Below, piece after piece: positions 1 to 7,534 of a stretch of 64,000 bases of DNA. Within the stretch, counting starts at the first letter, position 1. Every line of letters begins with the position of its first letter. The stretch is from positions 1 to 64,000 of the forward strand of contig JACQAO010000022.1 in assembly GCA_016194935.1 (NCBI GenBank), given 5' to 3'. Both the position numbers and the translations under genes were made by a program. The notes under the pieces are model-generated. The model worked only from the letters and a program-made list of their open reading frames with translations. It was not told the DNA's origin and made no database searches. Origin of the DNA: Betaproteobacteria bacterium. Its GTDB lineage: Bacteria; Pseudomonadota; Gammaproteobacteria; Burkholderiales; Rhodocyclaceae.

Positions 1-849
1 ATCGAGCGGCACGGCAAGAGCGCCGTCGAATGGGCAGTGCCGTCGCTGCTGCCGGACGCGCAACGGCATGGCCCGCGCGGCGTGCTGTTTCTCGACGAGA
101 TCACTTCGGCCCCGCCCGCCGTTTCCGCCGCCGCCTATCAGTTGATTCTCGACCGGCGTCTCGGCGAATACCTGGTGCCGGAAGGTTGGGCCATCTTCGC
201 CGCTGGCAACCGCCAGGGTGATCGCGGCGTCACCTATGCCATGCCGGCGCCGCTGGCGAACCGATTTTCGCATTACGAGATCGAAGCCAACCTCGACGAC
301 TGGGCCGTCTGGGCCTATGCCAACGGAATCGACGAGCGGTTGATCGGCTTCCTGCGCTTCAAGCCCGAACTGCTCTTCGACTTCGACCCGACCCGCGCGG
401 GCGCAGCTTTCCCCAGCCCGCGTTCGTGGGAATATGCACATCGCGCCTTGCAGAAATTCGGCGCGCGCCCCGACCTGTTGCCGGGGGCGCTGATGGCCTG
501 CGTCGGACAGGCCGCCGGCATCGAGTGCGGCGCGTATCTGGAGAGCCTGGCGCGGCTGCCTGATCTCGATGCAATCGTCGCCGGCAGAGAGGCGGAGGTG
601 CCGACGGAAATCGATTTGCAATACGCCGTTGCCGCAGCCCTCGCTGGTCGCGCCCTGCGGGTGCGCGGCACGCCGGATGCGGTGCAGGTGTGGGGCCGTA
701 TCCTCGATTACGCAGGCCGTCTGCCGTTGCGGGAAATGGGCGTCATGCTGGTGGCCGATTTGCACCGCGGTATAGGCCGCGAGCTGTTCGCCGTGCCGCA
801 GTTCGCCACCTGGGCCGGCAGTGTCGCCGATCTGATGCTGTATGAATAA
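1..849 (+). CDS. MoxR-family AAA+ ATPase, 5' end cut by window edge
   Basis: The frame is open from base 1, so the true start lies upstream. The visible 282 residues contain a Walker B block (LFLDEI), a sensor-1 segment (FAAGN) and an arginine-finger segment (LANRF), the core of MoxR/RavA-type AAA+ ATPases; the Walker A part must lie before the window. MoxR proteins act as chaperone-like ATPases that mature a partner carrying a von Willebrand factor A (VWA) domain. The partner here is the next gene, which starts inside this one (8-bp overlap at 842-849), so the two are translationally coupled. The family call is firm; the client complex is unknown. Confidence 0.9.
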   Translation: MERHGKSAVEWAVPSLLPDAQRHGPRGVLFLDEITSAPPAVSAAAYQLILDRRLGEYLVPEGWAIFAAGNRQGDRGVTYAMPAPLANRFSHYEIEANLDDWAVWAYANGIDERLIGFLRFKPELLFDFDPTRAGAAFPSPRSWEYAHRALQKFGARPDLLPGALMACVGQAAGIECGAYLESLARLPDLDAIVAGREAEVPTEIDLQYAVAAALAGRALRVRGTPDAVQVWGRILDYAGRLPLREMGVMLVADLHRGIGRELFAVPQFATWAGSVADLMLYE

Positions 850-2056
850 AGCCGCCGGAAAACTTGCCACGGCGCGCGCCCGGCTGATTCTCGATCAACC
901 TTTTCTCGGCGCTTTGGTGCTGCGCCTGCCGCTGGTCGAAGCCGATGCCGGCTGGTGCCGCACCAGCGCCACCGATGCGCGCGCGCTTTACTACAATCCG
1001 CGCTGGATTGAAGGACTCTCTTCCGCCCAGGTGCAGTTCGCATTGGCGCACGAGGCGCTGCATTGCGCGCTCGGCCATTTTGCCCGGCGCGGCTCGCGGG
1101 TCCGTCAGCGCTGGGATCTGGCGTGCGACTTTGCCATCAACCCGGTGCTGGCCGAGCAAGGTCTGAGGCCGCCGCCGGAAGCGCTGGTGCTTGATCTTTA
1201 TGCCGGTATGACGGCCGAAGAAATCTACCCCTGCATCGACGACAGCCTCGATCAGGAAACGCTCGATCAGCATTTGTATGACAGCGATGGCGGCGAGGGC
1301 GGCCAAGGTGGCCAAGGTGACCAAGGCAATGGCGAACAACCGCAGCAGACACCCGGCGTTGGCGCGACGCTTGATGGTGGCGAGGCCAAGGCCGCAATGG
1401 CGCCGCCTGCGCCGCTCGCTGCCGCCGAGCGCGAACAACTGGCGCAGCAATGGCAACGTCATCTGGCCGCTGCTGCGCAACGCGCGCAGGAAGCCGGCAA
1501 GCTCGGCGGCGGGCTGGCCCGCCTGATCGGACAGATGCTGCAACCGGTGCTGCCCTGGCGTTCCCTGCTGGCCCAGTATTTATCGCAGATGGCGCAGCAC
1601 GATTATTCCTACGCGCGGCCTTCGCGGCGCGAAGGTGAAATGATTTTCCCCAGCTTGAGGAGCAGCCAGGCCGAGCTGTGTGTTGCGCTGGATATTTCCG
1701 GCTCGGTCGGCGCCGCCGAGCTGGCGCAGTTCGTCAGCGAGGTCGATGCGATACGCGGCGCGCTGCCGGCGCGTGTCACCCTGTTCGCCTGCGACGCAGC
1801 ACTCGCGCCGGACGCGCCGTGGTTGTTCGAGCCGTGGCAAGCGTTGTCTCTGCCGCGCAGCTTGATCGGCGGCGGCGGCACGGCCTTCGCGCCGGTGTTC
1901 GAGTGGGTCGCGCGGGAAGGCCGTGCGCCCGATGCGCTGCTTTACTTCACCGATGCACTGGGAGAATTTCCCGCTGCGCCGCCCGACTACCCGGTGTTGT
2001 GGCTGGTCAAGGGCAAGGCGCCGGTGCCGTGGGGCCGCAGGATACAACTGAATTGA
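842..2056 (+). CDS. DUF2201-type putative metallopeptidase with VWA-like domain
   Basis: A 404-residue cytoplasmic protein. The N-terminal half carries HEALH at residues 70-74 followed by a conserved GH, a zinc-binding pattern typical of DUF2201. A low-complexity linker rich in Gly and Gln lies at about residues 150-170. The C-terminal half is a VWA-like domain with a MIDAS-type DISGS motif at about 284-288. Proteins of this layout are routinely encoded next to MoxR ATPases, as here, and the pair probably remodels or matures another protein. Whether the HEALH site is proteolytic is not known. ATG start overlapping the preceding gene; stop overlaps the next start. Confidence 0.85.
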   Translation: MNKAAGKLATARARLILDQPFLGALVLRLPLVEADAGWCRTSATDARALYYNPRWIEGLSSAQVQFALAHEALHCALGHFARRGSRVRQRWDLACDFAINPVLAEQGLRPPPEALVLDLYAGMTAEEIYPCIDDSLDQETLDQHLYDSDGGEGGQGGQGDQGNGEQPQQTPGVGATLDGGEAKAAMAPPAPLAAAEREQLAQQWQRHLAAAAQRAQEAGKLGGGLARLIGQMLQPVLPWRSLLAQYLSQMAQHDYSYARPSRREGEMIFPSLRSSQAELCVALDISGSVGAAELAQFVSEVDAIRGALPARVTLFACDAALAPDAPWLFEPWQALSLPRSLIGGGGTAFAPVFEWVAREGRAPDALLYFTDALGEFPAAPPDYPVLWLVKGKAPVPWGRRIQLN

Positions 2057-3117
2057 AGGCTGCGAACTTGTCCGCTGGCCTGACTACCGAACTCGCCCCT
2101 GAAGACGCCTTGCGCCTGCATGTGTTGCTGGCGGGCGGCGTGCAGGCGATCCGCCTGGATGAGTCGGCGCCGGCGCTGCATGCCTTGACCGAGCGCGGCG
2201 AGGCGAAGATTTCCCTGCATCCGAACTGCCGCGCGGAGCAATACCTGATGCGGGTGCGCGAGTTGCTGGGCGGCCATGCGCTCGGCTCTCCCGGCGGCTA
2301 TCCGGTGCACCTGCGGCGCTGGACGCGCATGGGACAAGCCAGCCCAAAAAGTCTTGAGGCCATGTTGTTGCTGGGCGAAGCAGAGGCGGTGGTCGCCGTC
2401 GCGCATACGCAAGGGCTCACGGACGAACTGGCGCGGCGTGTCTGGTGGATACAACCGAGCTTCGAAGTGGCCCGCGCCATGCTCGCCCACCCGGGCGTGG
2501 CGCGCGGAACCATGGCCAGGACCCTGGCCGATTACCTGATCGAGCATCTGCCTTTTGTGGAGGATCCGCTCGTCGCATTGAACGGCGTGCGCGCGGTGTT
2601 GGCGGCCGGGCAACCCGATGCGGCAGGGCGTCAGGCGTTGTGGCAAAAAGCCAAGCGGCGGCCGCATTATTTCGTCGGATTTCTTGAGTCCCTGCCGGAC
2701 GCACTGCCCGGAGACCTTCCGGCACGTCCCTGCGACGCAGCGCTGACGGCCCTGGCTGAAGCCGGCAACCTCTGGGCCAGACAGTTGCGGCGGGCGTATT
2801 CCGCCAGCGGCCAGAGTTTTCTTAAAGCGGCGGAATTGGCCCTGGAAAAACCGGCGGTGCCGGATGCCGTGTATGCGTTGCTGGACGCCATCGGCGCCTG
2901 GTGCGCGCCGCTGAACGTGGCGGAGGGCCGTGCGCAACTTGTCACCACCTTGCCCGAACAGGCGCCTGCCGTGGGGGCGCTGGCGGTGCTGGCGGCCACA
3001 CGCGCCAGCGATGCAGAACCCATTCTCACCCGCAGCAGCGCAGTGGGGCCGCATATGCGCAAGAAACTCGAACCGTTGATTGCACCGCTGCTGAACCAGC
3101 TCAGAGCTCTACAATAA
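2053..3117 (+). CDS. DsrS-like cytoplasmic protein
   Basis: A soluble 354-residue protein without signal peptide or recognisable catalytic motif. From memory it resembles proteins annotated 'sulfur reduction protein DsrS', which lie in or near dissimilatory sulfite reductase clusters of sulfur oxidisers; this name needs a search. I chose TTG at 2053 because it overlaps the previous stop (TTGA) and has an AGGA about 10 bases upstream. An in-frame GTG at 2029 is an alternative, and everything further upstream is shadow of the VWA gene. The MoxR-VWA-DsrS linkage suggests one functional unit. The stop codon lies inside the first unit of the downstream repeat array. Confidence 0.6.
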   Translation: MKAANLSAGLTTELAPEDALRLHVLLAGGVQAIRLDESAPALHALTERGEAKISLHPNCRAEQYLMRVRELLGGHALGSPGGYPVHLRRWTRMGQASPKSLEAMLLLGEAEAVVAVAHTQGLTDELARRVWWIQPSFEVARAMLAHPGVARGTMARTLADYLIEHLPFVEDPLVALNGVRAVLAAGQPDAAGRQALWQKAKRRPHYFVGFLESLPDALPGDLPARPCDAALTALAEAGNLWARQLRRAYSASGQSFLKAAELALEKPAVPDAVYALLDAIGAWCAPLNVAEGRAQLVTTLPEQAPAVGALAVLAATRASDAEPILTRSSAVGPHMRKKLEPLIAPLLNQLRALQ

Positions 3118-3184
3118 ATACCCAATGGGCATAAATGCTCCAGCGAGCATAAATACCCTAAAGGGCACAAGTACCCGATGGGAG
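3114..3184 (+). repeat. Array A: four 17/18-nt palindromic tandem units
   Basis: Four head-to-tail units: 3114-3130 (loop AAT), 3131-3148 (loop CAGC), 3149-3166 (loop TAAA) and 3167-3184 (loop GAT). The typical unit is ATAAATACCC-loop-GGGC; CCC pairs with GGG around a 3- or 4-nt loop. In the second unit both arms change together (GCTC/GAGC), so pairing is kept. The array starts at the stop codon of the preceding gene. There are no spacers, so this is not CRISPR, and the mixed 17/18-nt period excludes a repeated peptide. Confidence 0.9.
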
Positions 3185-3223
3185 CGCTGAGCAAGTCCTT
3201 CGGTCGTCGAACTACGTGCGGAA

Positions 3224-3511
3224 TCAACCCATCCTTTTTGGCCATTTCCGGGCGGTATGAAATACGCGCAAGATTTCAACAGCACTACCACGAATCCGAT
3301 AAGGGAGGATATAGGGGAACTGAGTGACTATCAGCTCGCGCGTCCCGGTAATACGACCGGGACGCCCCATGTTAGGGTGATCCGCGAGCATTTCCGCACT
3401 TGCGAGCAGATGGCGCGCAAATTCCGACGCCATCCGGGGACTATCCTTGGCGATGTACGTAGCTTCCTGGTCAAGATTTTCCAACGCTCGGCGTAGCCAG
3501 TTAACCTGCAT
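3224..3511 (-). CDS. ParE/RelE-superfamily toxin
   Basis: A 95-residue protein with the ParE plan: an N-terminal helix pair (WLRRALENLDQEATYI), the central 'HPNMGRPGRITGTREL' segment and a C-terminal 'FPYILPYRI...EILRVFHTARKWP' strand region. ParE toxins usually poison DNA gyrase and other members of the superfamily cleave mRNA; which applies here cannot be told. The antitoxin gene lies immediately upstream and overlaps by 11 bp. The pair runs against the surrounding operon and is bracketed by two repeat arrays, which points to recent insertion. Confidence 0.88.
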   Translation of the reverse strand: MQVNWLRRALENLDQEATYIAKDSPRMASEFARHLLASAEMLADHPNMGRPGRITGTRELIVTQFPYILPYRIRGSAVEILRVFHTARKWPKRMG

Positions 3512-3737
3512 ATTTCTTCACGATGGCGGCTACTTCTTCGGTCGACGCGAAGTCTCCAGCATCGGCTTCCTTGATCGCCTGCTGAATTTCCCCGACCTGC
3601 CATGCTTCCAGGTCAAGGTACTGCCGAATGGCTTCTCCAGCCAAGTAGGATTTGGTGCGGTGCGTGGCATCAGCCAGCCGATCCAACTGATCTTTTATTT
3701 CTGCGGGAACGCGCAAAGTTAAGGTTGCTGTGCTCAT
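3501..3737 (-). CDS. Ribbon-helix-helix antitoxin (ParD/CopG type)
   Basis: A 78-residue protein starting at the internal ATG (MSTATLTLRVPAEI); the N-terminal beta strand TLTLRV followed by two helices is a ribbon-helix-helix DNA-binding fold. The C-terminal tail (about residues 45-78) would wrap the toxin. It precedes and overlaps the ParE-like gene, the normal antitoxin-first order, and should autorepress the pair. An in-frame codon 30 bases upstream could extend it, but that extension is not conserved-looking. Confidence 0.85.
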   Translation of the reverse strand: MSTATLTLRVPAEIKDQLDRLADATHRTKSYLAGEAIRQYLDLEAWQVGEIQQAIKEADAGDFASTEEVAAIVKKYAG

Positions 3738-3970
3738 GGCGAATACCTTGTAGTAGTATGTACACATTGAATGGTAGCTTACTTCTTCTGCGCCTCTGGC
3801 GCAAACCGGCCTTCAGACTGCATGCGTGGCTGCGGATGTGCGGGTCTTGTGCGAGGACTGCCTGAAATGCGCGAGTGTTCCACGCTGGGTGCTGGTGGAT
3901 TCGCCGAAGAAGAGCGCAAAATGGAATACAAAATCCCCGATGGAACTGCACCAGCAGCACAGCCGACCCT
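3738..3970. other. Intervening sequence with no confident gene
   Basis: This stretch separates the antitoxin start from repeat array B and should hold the toxin-antitoxin promoter near 3738-3775 (minus strand). A small dyad TGCGCC-TCT-GGCGCA lies at 3789-3803. A plus-strand frame (3826-4026) reads through to array B and ends inside it; it has no convincing start signal or recognised homology and may be a gene fragment or chance. Confidence 0.4.
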
Positions 3971-4092
3971 ATGAATGCCCTAAAGGGTACAAGTACCCTA
4001 TGGGCATAAATACCCGCCGGGCATGAATACTCCAGCGAGTATAAATACCCTAAAGGGCACAAGTACCCAATGGGCATAAATACCCGCCGGGC
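3971..4092 (+). repeat. Array B: seven 17/18-nt palindromic tandem units
   Basis: Units at 3971-3988 (loop TAAA), 3989-4005 (TAT), 4006-4022 (GCC), 4023-4040 (CAGC), 4041-4058 (TAAA), 4059-4075 (AAT) and 4076-4092 (GCC). They have the same orientation and consensus as array A. The CAGC-loop unit again has altered but complementary arms, here ACTC/GAGT. Positions 4041-4068 match 3149-3176 of array A base for base. The last unit ends directly before the ATG of the next gene at 4093. Confidence 0.9.
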
Positions 4093-4335
4093 ATGAAAGG
4101 CGGCATCACCCTCGACGACGAGACGCAACTGGTGCGCGAGCATTTTGCCGTGGTGCAGGCACGCAAGCCAGGGCGTCAGCGTTTTGCCGAAGACTGCGTT
4201 GAGGTGGTCGCCTCCGAAGCCCTGGCGCGCGAACGCGCCAGGCCGGCGGCAGGCCTGCATGCCGCGCGAGTGGCGGGGCCGTCGCGTTCTTCCGAAGGCG
4301 TAAGGTTGTATTATCTGGTGTACTGGCTGGAGTGA
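4093..4335 (+). CDS. Small conserved-looking hypothetical protein
   Basis: An 80-residue soluble protein with no motif I can name; it has no transmembrane segment or cysteine cluster. The ATG follows immediately after the last unit of repeat array B, and no purine-rich ribosome-binding site is visible in the repeat-derived leader, so translation may have been weakened by the insertion. The next gene starts 3 bp after its stop, so it belongs to the downstream operon. It is probably a real gene of the MoxR/DsrS-like cluster. Confidence 0.6.
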   Translation: MKGGITLDDETQLVREHFAVVQARKPGRQRFAEDCVEVVASEALARERARPAAGLHAARVAGPSRSSEGVRLYYLVYWLE

Positions 4336-4338
4336 ATA

Positions 4339-4716
4339 ATGGATGCGAAGAAACAGATAGCTTTCCCGGCGATCCCCATCGTGACGCAGCAGGCTGCGCC
4401 CGAATCGAGTTGCAGCGGCGCCGAGCCGTTTGTGCTGATGGTGCTGGGCGACAGCATGCTGCCGGAGTTCGAGCAAGGCGACGTGGTCGTCATCGAGCCG
4501 GAAGGGCTGGCGGGCGACGGCGCGTTTGTCCTCGCTTTTCACAACGACGAATGGATCTTCCGTCAACTCGTCAGGAATAACGAGTGCTGGTTGCTGCGGC
4601 CACTCAATCCGAGCTATGCGGAGCTGCCGATTGCTGACCTGACGCCGGTGCGCGGCGTCATCATCCAGAAAAGCAAGCCGGGTCGGCGGCGGGCCATGAA
4701 GCGTTACGTCGAATAA
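4339..4716 (+). CDS. S24 (LexA/UmuD-like) fold protein, catalytic Lys replaced
   Basis: A 125-residue protein consisting almost wholly of a LexA-like S24 domain. The serine motif is present (LGDSMLPEFEQGD, Ser39), and the fold continues through DGAFVLAF. At the place where LexA/UmuD have the catalytic lysine (…VKRL) this protein reads EWIFRQL, with Arg75 in the Lys position, so normal self-cleavage looks impaired. There is no DNA-binding domain in the 30-residue N terminus. It lies 3 bp after the previous gene in the cluster. A structural or sensory role is more likely than a repressor or mutagenesis protein. Confidence 0.75.
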   Translation: MDAKKQIAFPAIPIVTQQAAPESSCSGAEPFVLMVLGDSMLPEFEQGDVVVIEPEGLAGDGAFVLAFHNDEWIFRQLVRNNECWLLRPLNPSYAELPIADLTPVRGVIIQKSKPGRRRAMKRYVE

Positions 4717-4734
4717 TTTTTATTGGGAGCCGAT

Positions 4735-4962
4735 ATGCCGTACTACATTTATAAAATCCATTCTCCCATCCGCCACCTGGAAAAAGTGGCGCAACACGCC
4801 GCCTTCAAGGATGCTTCAGGCGAGGCCAAGACGCTGCGCACCTCGCCCGATCTGCCGGCGGGATGCACGGTCAAAGTGATCTTCGCCGAGAACGAGTTGC
4901 AGGCCGAGGACTTGCTGTCGCAAGTGCGTGAACCGGAGCCGCTGATCGGCGACGATTATTAG
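4735..4962 (+). CDS. Hypothetical protein, 75 residues
   Basis: Starts at ATG 4735 preceded by GGGAG five bases upstream, a good ribosome-binding site; a TTG at 4723 is less likely because this site would fall inside the gene. It is a small, Tyr-rich N-terminal, acidic C-terminal soluble protein (MPYYIYKIHSP…). I do not recognise its function. Position between the S24-like and the next hypothetical gene marks it as part of the same operon. Confidence 0.65.
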   Translation: MPYYIYKIHSPIRHLEKVAQHAAFKDASGEAKTLRTSPDLPAGCTVKVIFAENELQAEDLLSQVREPEPLIGDDY

Positions 4963-4972
4963 TTAACTGCGT

Positions 4973-5422
4973 ATGGACGAAACCGCTTTTCGGGCTGCAC
5001 GCGGCGAAATCAACCGCCTGCCCTGCATTTTCGAGAAACCCTTGCTGGCGCGTGATGCGGTGTGCAGTCTGGCGCTCAACCAGGCGATTGCCGAGCGCGT
5101 AACGGTGGCCTGTTCCTCGCCGGTCGCACGCGCCCATTGCGCCGCGCTGCTGGGCCTGCTGCGCGAAAATGCCGGTTTTGCCCTCAAACTGCGCGCTCAC
5201 CCATTGGCATTATTGCCTCATGCCCAGGCCATGAAAATCCAGTCCGGCGGCTTGCGCGGCTTGATGCAGGCGCTCGACCCCGATGCGCCTTCCGCCGATG
5301 TGCAGCGCCTGGTGCGTACCGCCATCGAGCGTCCGGGCGGCCTGGAAGGGCTGCCCTGGCCAACTATCGTGCGCGCCATCGGCCAATGGCAGGGCCGTCG
5401 TCGTGGTACTGTCAAGCCATGA
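4973..5422 (+). CDS. Hypothetical protein, 149 residues
   Basis: A mainly helical, soluble protein of 149 residues with no motif that I can assign. It begins 10 bp after the previous gene and its stop overlaps the start of the next (ATGA at 5419-5422), which indicates translational coupling. Codon use matches its neighbours. Function unknown; the context is the MoxR/DsrS-like cluster. Confidence 0.7.
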   Translation: MDETAFRAARGEINRLPCIFEKPLLARDAVCSLALNQAIAERVTVACSSPVARAHCAALLGLLRENAGFALKLRAHPLALLPHAQAMKIQSGGLRGLMQALDPDAPSADVQRLVRTAIERPGGLEGLPWPTIVRAIGQWQGRRRGTVKP

Positions 5423-6492
5423 ACCCTGAATCCAGACTCCAGCCCGACGATCTGCTGCTCGGCGCGGTGCAGCGCAACTGCCATATCACCGACGCCCGTC
5501 ATGCGCGCGGCATGACGCTGTGCAATTACCTGCTGGAGATGCGCGAATTCTATCGCTGGGAGTGCGACCTGCCGCTTGCCGAACCGCCGCCGCGCGCCGC
5601 AGTGGGCCGCTGGCTGGCGGCGCGCGAAGCCTTGTGGAACGATCTCGACGACAGCGGCGCTGACTATGGGCCGCTGCCGGTCGGCGCGGAGTTGTTCGAC
5701 CCGTTTGCCACCGACGCCATCAATCGCTCGCTGTTCGCGCAGGGCATGGTGTATGGGGCCGGCATCGGACGCTTTCACAAGCCGCATTTTTTCGTCGGCG
5801 AACTGCTGCGCCGCGAACGGCGCGGCGGAGTGGACATTCTCGTTTCGGGGCGCGAATATGTGCGCGACCTGAATGCCGCGCCCGCCGCCTTGCAGCGTGG
5901 CACCGTCTATCTGCGGCAGGAAGCTTTGCGCCGCTGGCTGTGGGAGAAAGTTGAGAGCTGGAATCTGCGACCGCGCCCCGGCGCGATCCAGGCAACACTC
6001 GACAGCTACGGCTACGCAGCCGATCCGCACCAGGCCATCGAACGCATGACTGTTGCAGAAAGCGAGACACTGATCCTGCATGAGCTCGGCGAACACGCCG
6101 CCGGATTGTTGCTCGGTCCGGACTGGGAGGAAATGCTGAGCGGTTTTTCCCACCGCCGCGCCGAAATACTGGCGCGGGCCATCCGCGACAACCTCGCCGA
6201 TTGTTTGTCCACCCTGCCGGCGCTGCTGGAACGTGACGCGCAGGCTTCGCTGCACTTCTGGTTCGCCAATTTCGAGGGCATGCGGCAGGCGCTGTTCCCG
6301 CGCCTGACCGCCGCCTATGCCGTGTGGAACAGCAGCGGCGACAGCGCTCCCCTGCGCGCGGCGCTCACTGCCGGGCGCAGCCATTGGCAAGCGCTGGCTG
6401 CGTGTCTGCTCGACGCCTATCGGCAGCGCGGCGCTGCCGCAGAAAGCGAGATCGAAACGCTGGCGGAAGGATTGGAGACGCTGGCGCTTTGA
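5419..6492 (+). CDS. Sfum_1244-like conserved protein
   Basis: A 357-residue soluble protein starting at ATG 5419 (ATGA overlap). The N terminus (LLGAVQRNCHITDARHA…LCNYLLEMREFYRWE) is, as I recall, typical of the 'Sfum_1244 family' of uncharacterised proteins; that assignment is from memory. A HELGEH segment sits near the middle (about residue 220) and could bind metal, but the family has no established activity. It is the last gene of the cluster that begins with the MoxR ATPase; 153 bp without a gene follow. Confidence 0.6.
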   Translation: MNPESRLQPDDLLLGAVQRNCHITDARHARGMTLCNYLLEMREFYRWECDLPLAEPPPRAAVGRWLAAREALWNDLDDSGADYGPLPVGAELFDPFATDAINRSLFAQGMVYGAGIGRFHKPHFFVGELLRRERRGGVDILVSGREYVRDLNAAPAALQRGTVYLRQEALRRWLWEKVESWNLRPRPGAIQATLDSYGYAADPHQAIERMTVAESETLILHELGEHAAGLLLGPDWEEMLSGFSHRRAEILARAIRDNLADCLSTLPALLERDAQASLHFWFANFEGMRQALFPRLTAAYAVWNSSGDSAPLRAALTAGRSHWQALAACLLDAYRQRGAAAESEIETLAEGLETLAL

Positions 6493-6645
6493 TTCGCTGC
6501 TATTCGATGTGCCGGAGAAATTTTTCTTGTGCAGATCGGCAATGCCGCAAGTACTCAAAAAATGCGGCAGCCATACTGGAGTTGGTTGGTATGACTGTTG
6601 CTTTTACATCCTTAACTTTGAAAACCAAGTCAGGATGGCGCGCAA

Positions 6646-7437
6646 ATGAATATTTCTTCAGCGGTTGGACTCAGCTATACGGCAAAAACTGCCACAGTTG
6701 CCGGTACTCTTTACTCGTCCGTTGCCTCCGGCATGTCGACCACCATACCGGTGGCACAGACAAGCGTCAGCCCGGATACCGTAGTGAGTTTTTCCAGCCA
6801 GGCCCTAGATCTGATGCGCCTGCGTCAGGTGTCCGATAAAACCGTTCAGCAGTTCAAGGACATTCTTGCAAAGGCAAACGCAACAAATGCAGCAAATGCA
6901 CAGGCGGACCCCAAGGCGTTTTTGTATAGCCTGTCATCATCGGAAATGGAAGTGCTGAGGCAGGTGCACAGTCTGGCCAACTCGATTGATATTTCCACCT
7001 TGACGAATGAGGGGGCCGGCAACCTGCTGATTCAGCCCGGTTCCGCCAAGGATATGGACAACAACGGGCTTACGACCATTGGTGCGGCCAATACCATCGT
7101 GTTCCCGCCCCAGAATGCACCGGAATCCTTCAAGACCGCCTGGGCTTCTGCTACCGCGGGCATGTCGGGGCGGGACATCCCGGTTCTTGGGGCCATGGTA
7201 TTAGCCGTGGGGCTGGCTAATCTTCACTACGACACAAGCACCGGCAAGGTGAAAGCCCTTGAGCCTAGTGATCCGGGTTGGCGCAATCCCTATGCCGACC
7301 CCAGCTATGACTACAAAGGCGCAGTGAGCAACATTCTTGGCGGCCTGAAGTACGAGCTTGAGCACAACATGATTTCGTACCAACAGTATCAGCAAAACAT
7401 GAGCTTCTATACCCGCCTGTCGAATGCCATGGGCTGA
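6646..7437 (+). CDS. Hypothetical protein, Ser/Thr/Ala-rich N terminus
   Basis: A 263-residue protein starting MNISSAVGLSY. The first 60 residues are rich in Ser, Thr and Ala without a hydrophobic signal peptide. The middle contains DMDNNGLTT, an EF-hand-loop-like run that could be fortuitous, and the C terminus is helical (NILGGLKYELEHNMIS). Its composition, poorer in Arg and with more AT-rich codons than its neighbours, hints at an acquired gene. Function unknown. It stands alone between the MoxR cluster and the convergent stressosome operon. Confidence 0.65.
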   Translation: MNISSAVGLSYTAKTATVAGTLYSSVASGMSTTIPVAQTSVSPDTVVSFSSQALDLMRLRQVSDKTVQQFKDILAKANATNAANAQADPKAFLYSLSSSEMEVLRQVHSLANSIDISTLTNEGAGNLLIQPGSAKDMDNNGLTTIGAANTIVFPPQNAPESFKTAWASATAGMSGRDIPVLGAMVLAVGLANLHYDTSTGKVKALEPSDPGWRNPYADPSYDYKGAVSNILGGLKYELEHNMISYQQYQQNMSFYTRLSNAMG

Positions 7438-7534
7438 ATTCGCTCTTGACTGGGAAGTACCGGCACCCAGGGCATGCGCGCCGACGATAATGCCTGCGGA
7501 TTTCTTGCAGCCATAGGTGTGAACCGAGCTTGAA

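Noticed and set aside
3714-3780. LexA/SOS control of the ParDE pair
   Set aside because: No CTGT-N8-ACAG site is present in the upstream region.
3826-4026. 66-codon frame running into array B
   Set aside because: No start signal, no recognised family, and the last third is translated repeat; kept only as a possible fragment.
3114-4092. CRISPR array
   Set aside because: Units are contiguous and 17/18 nt long with no unique spacers, and no cas genes are present in the window.
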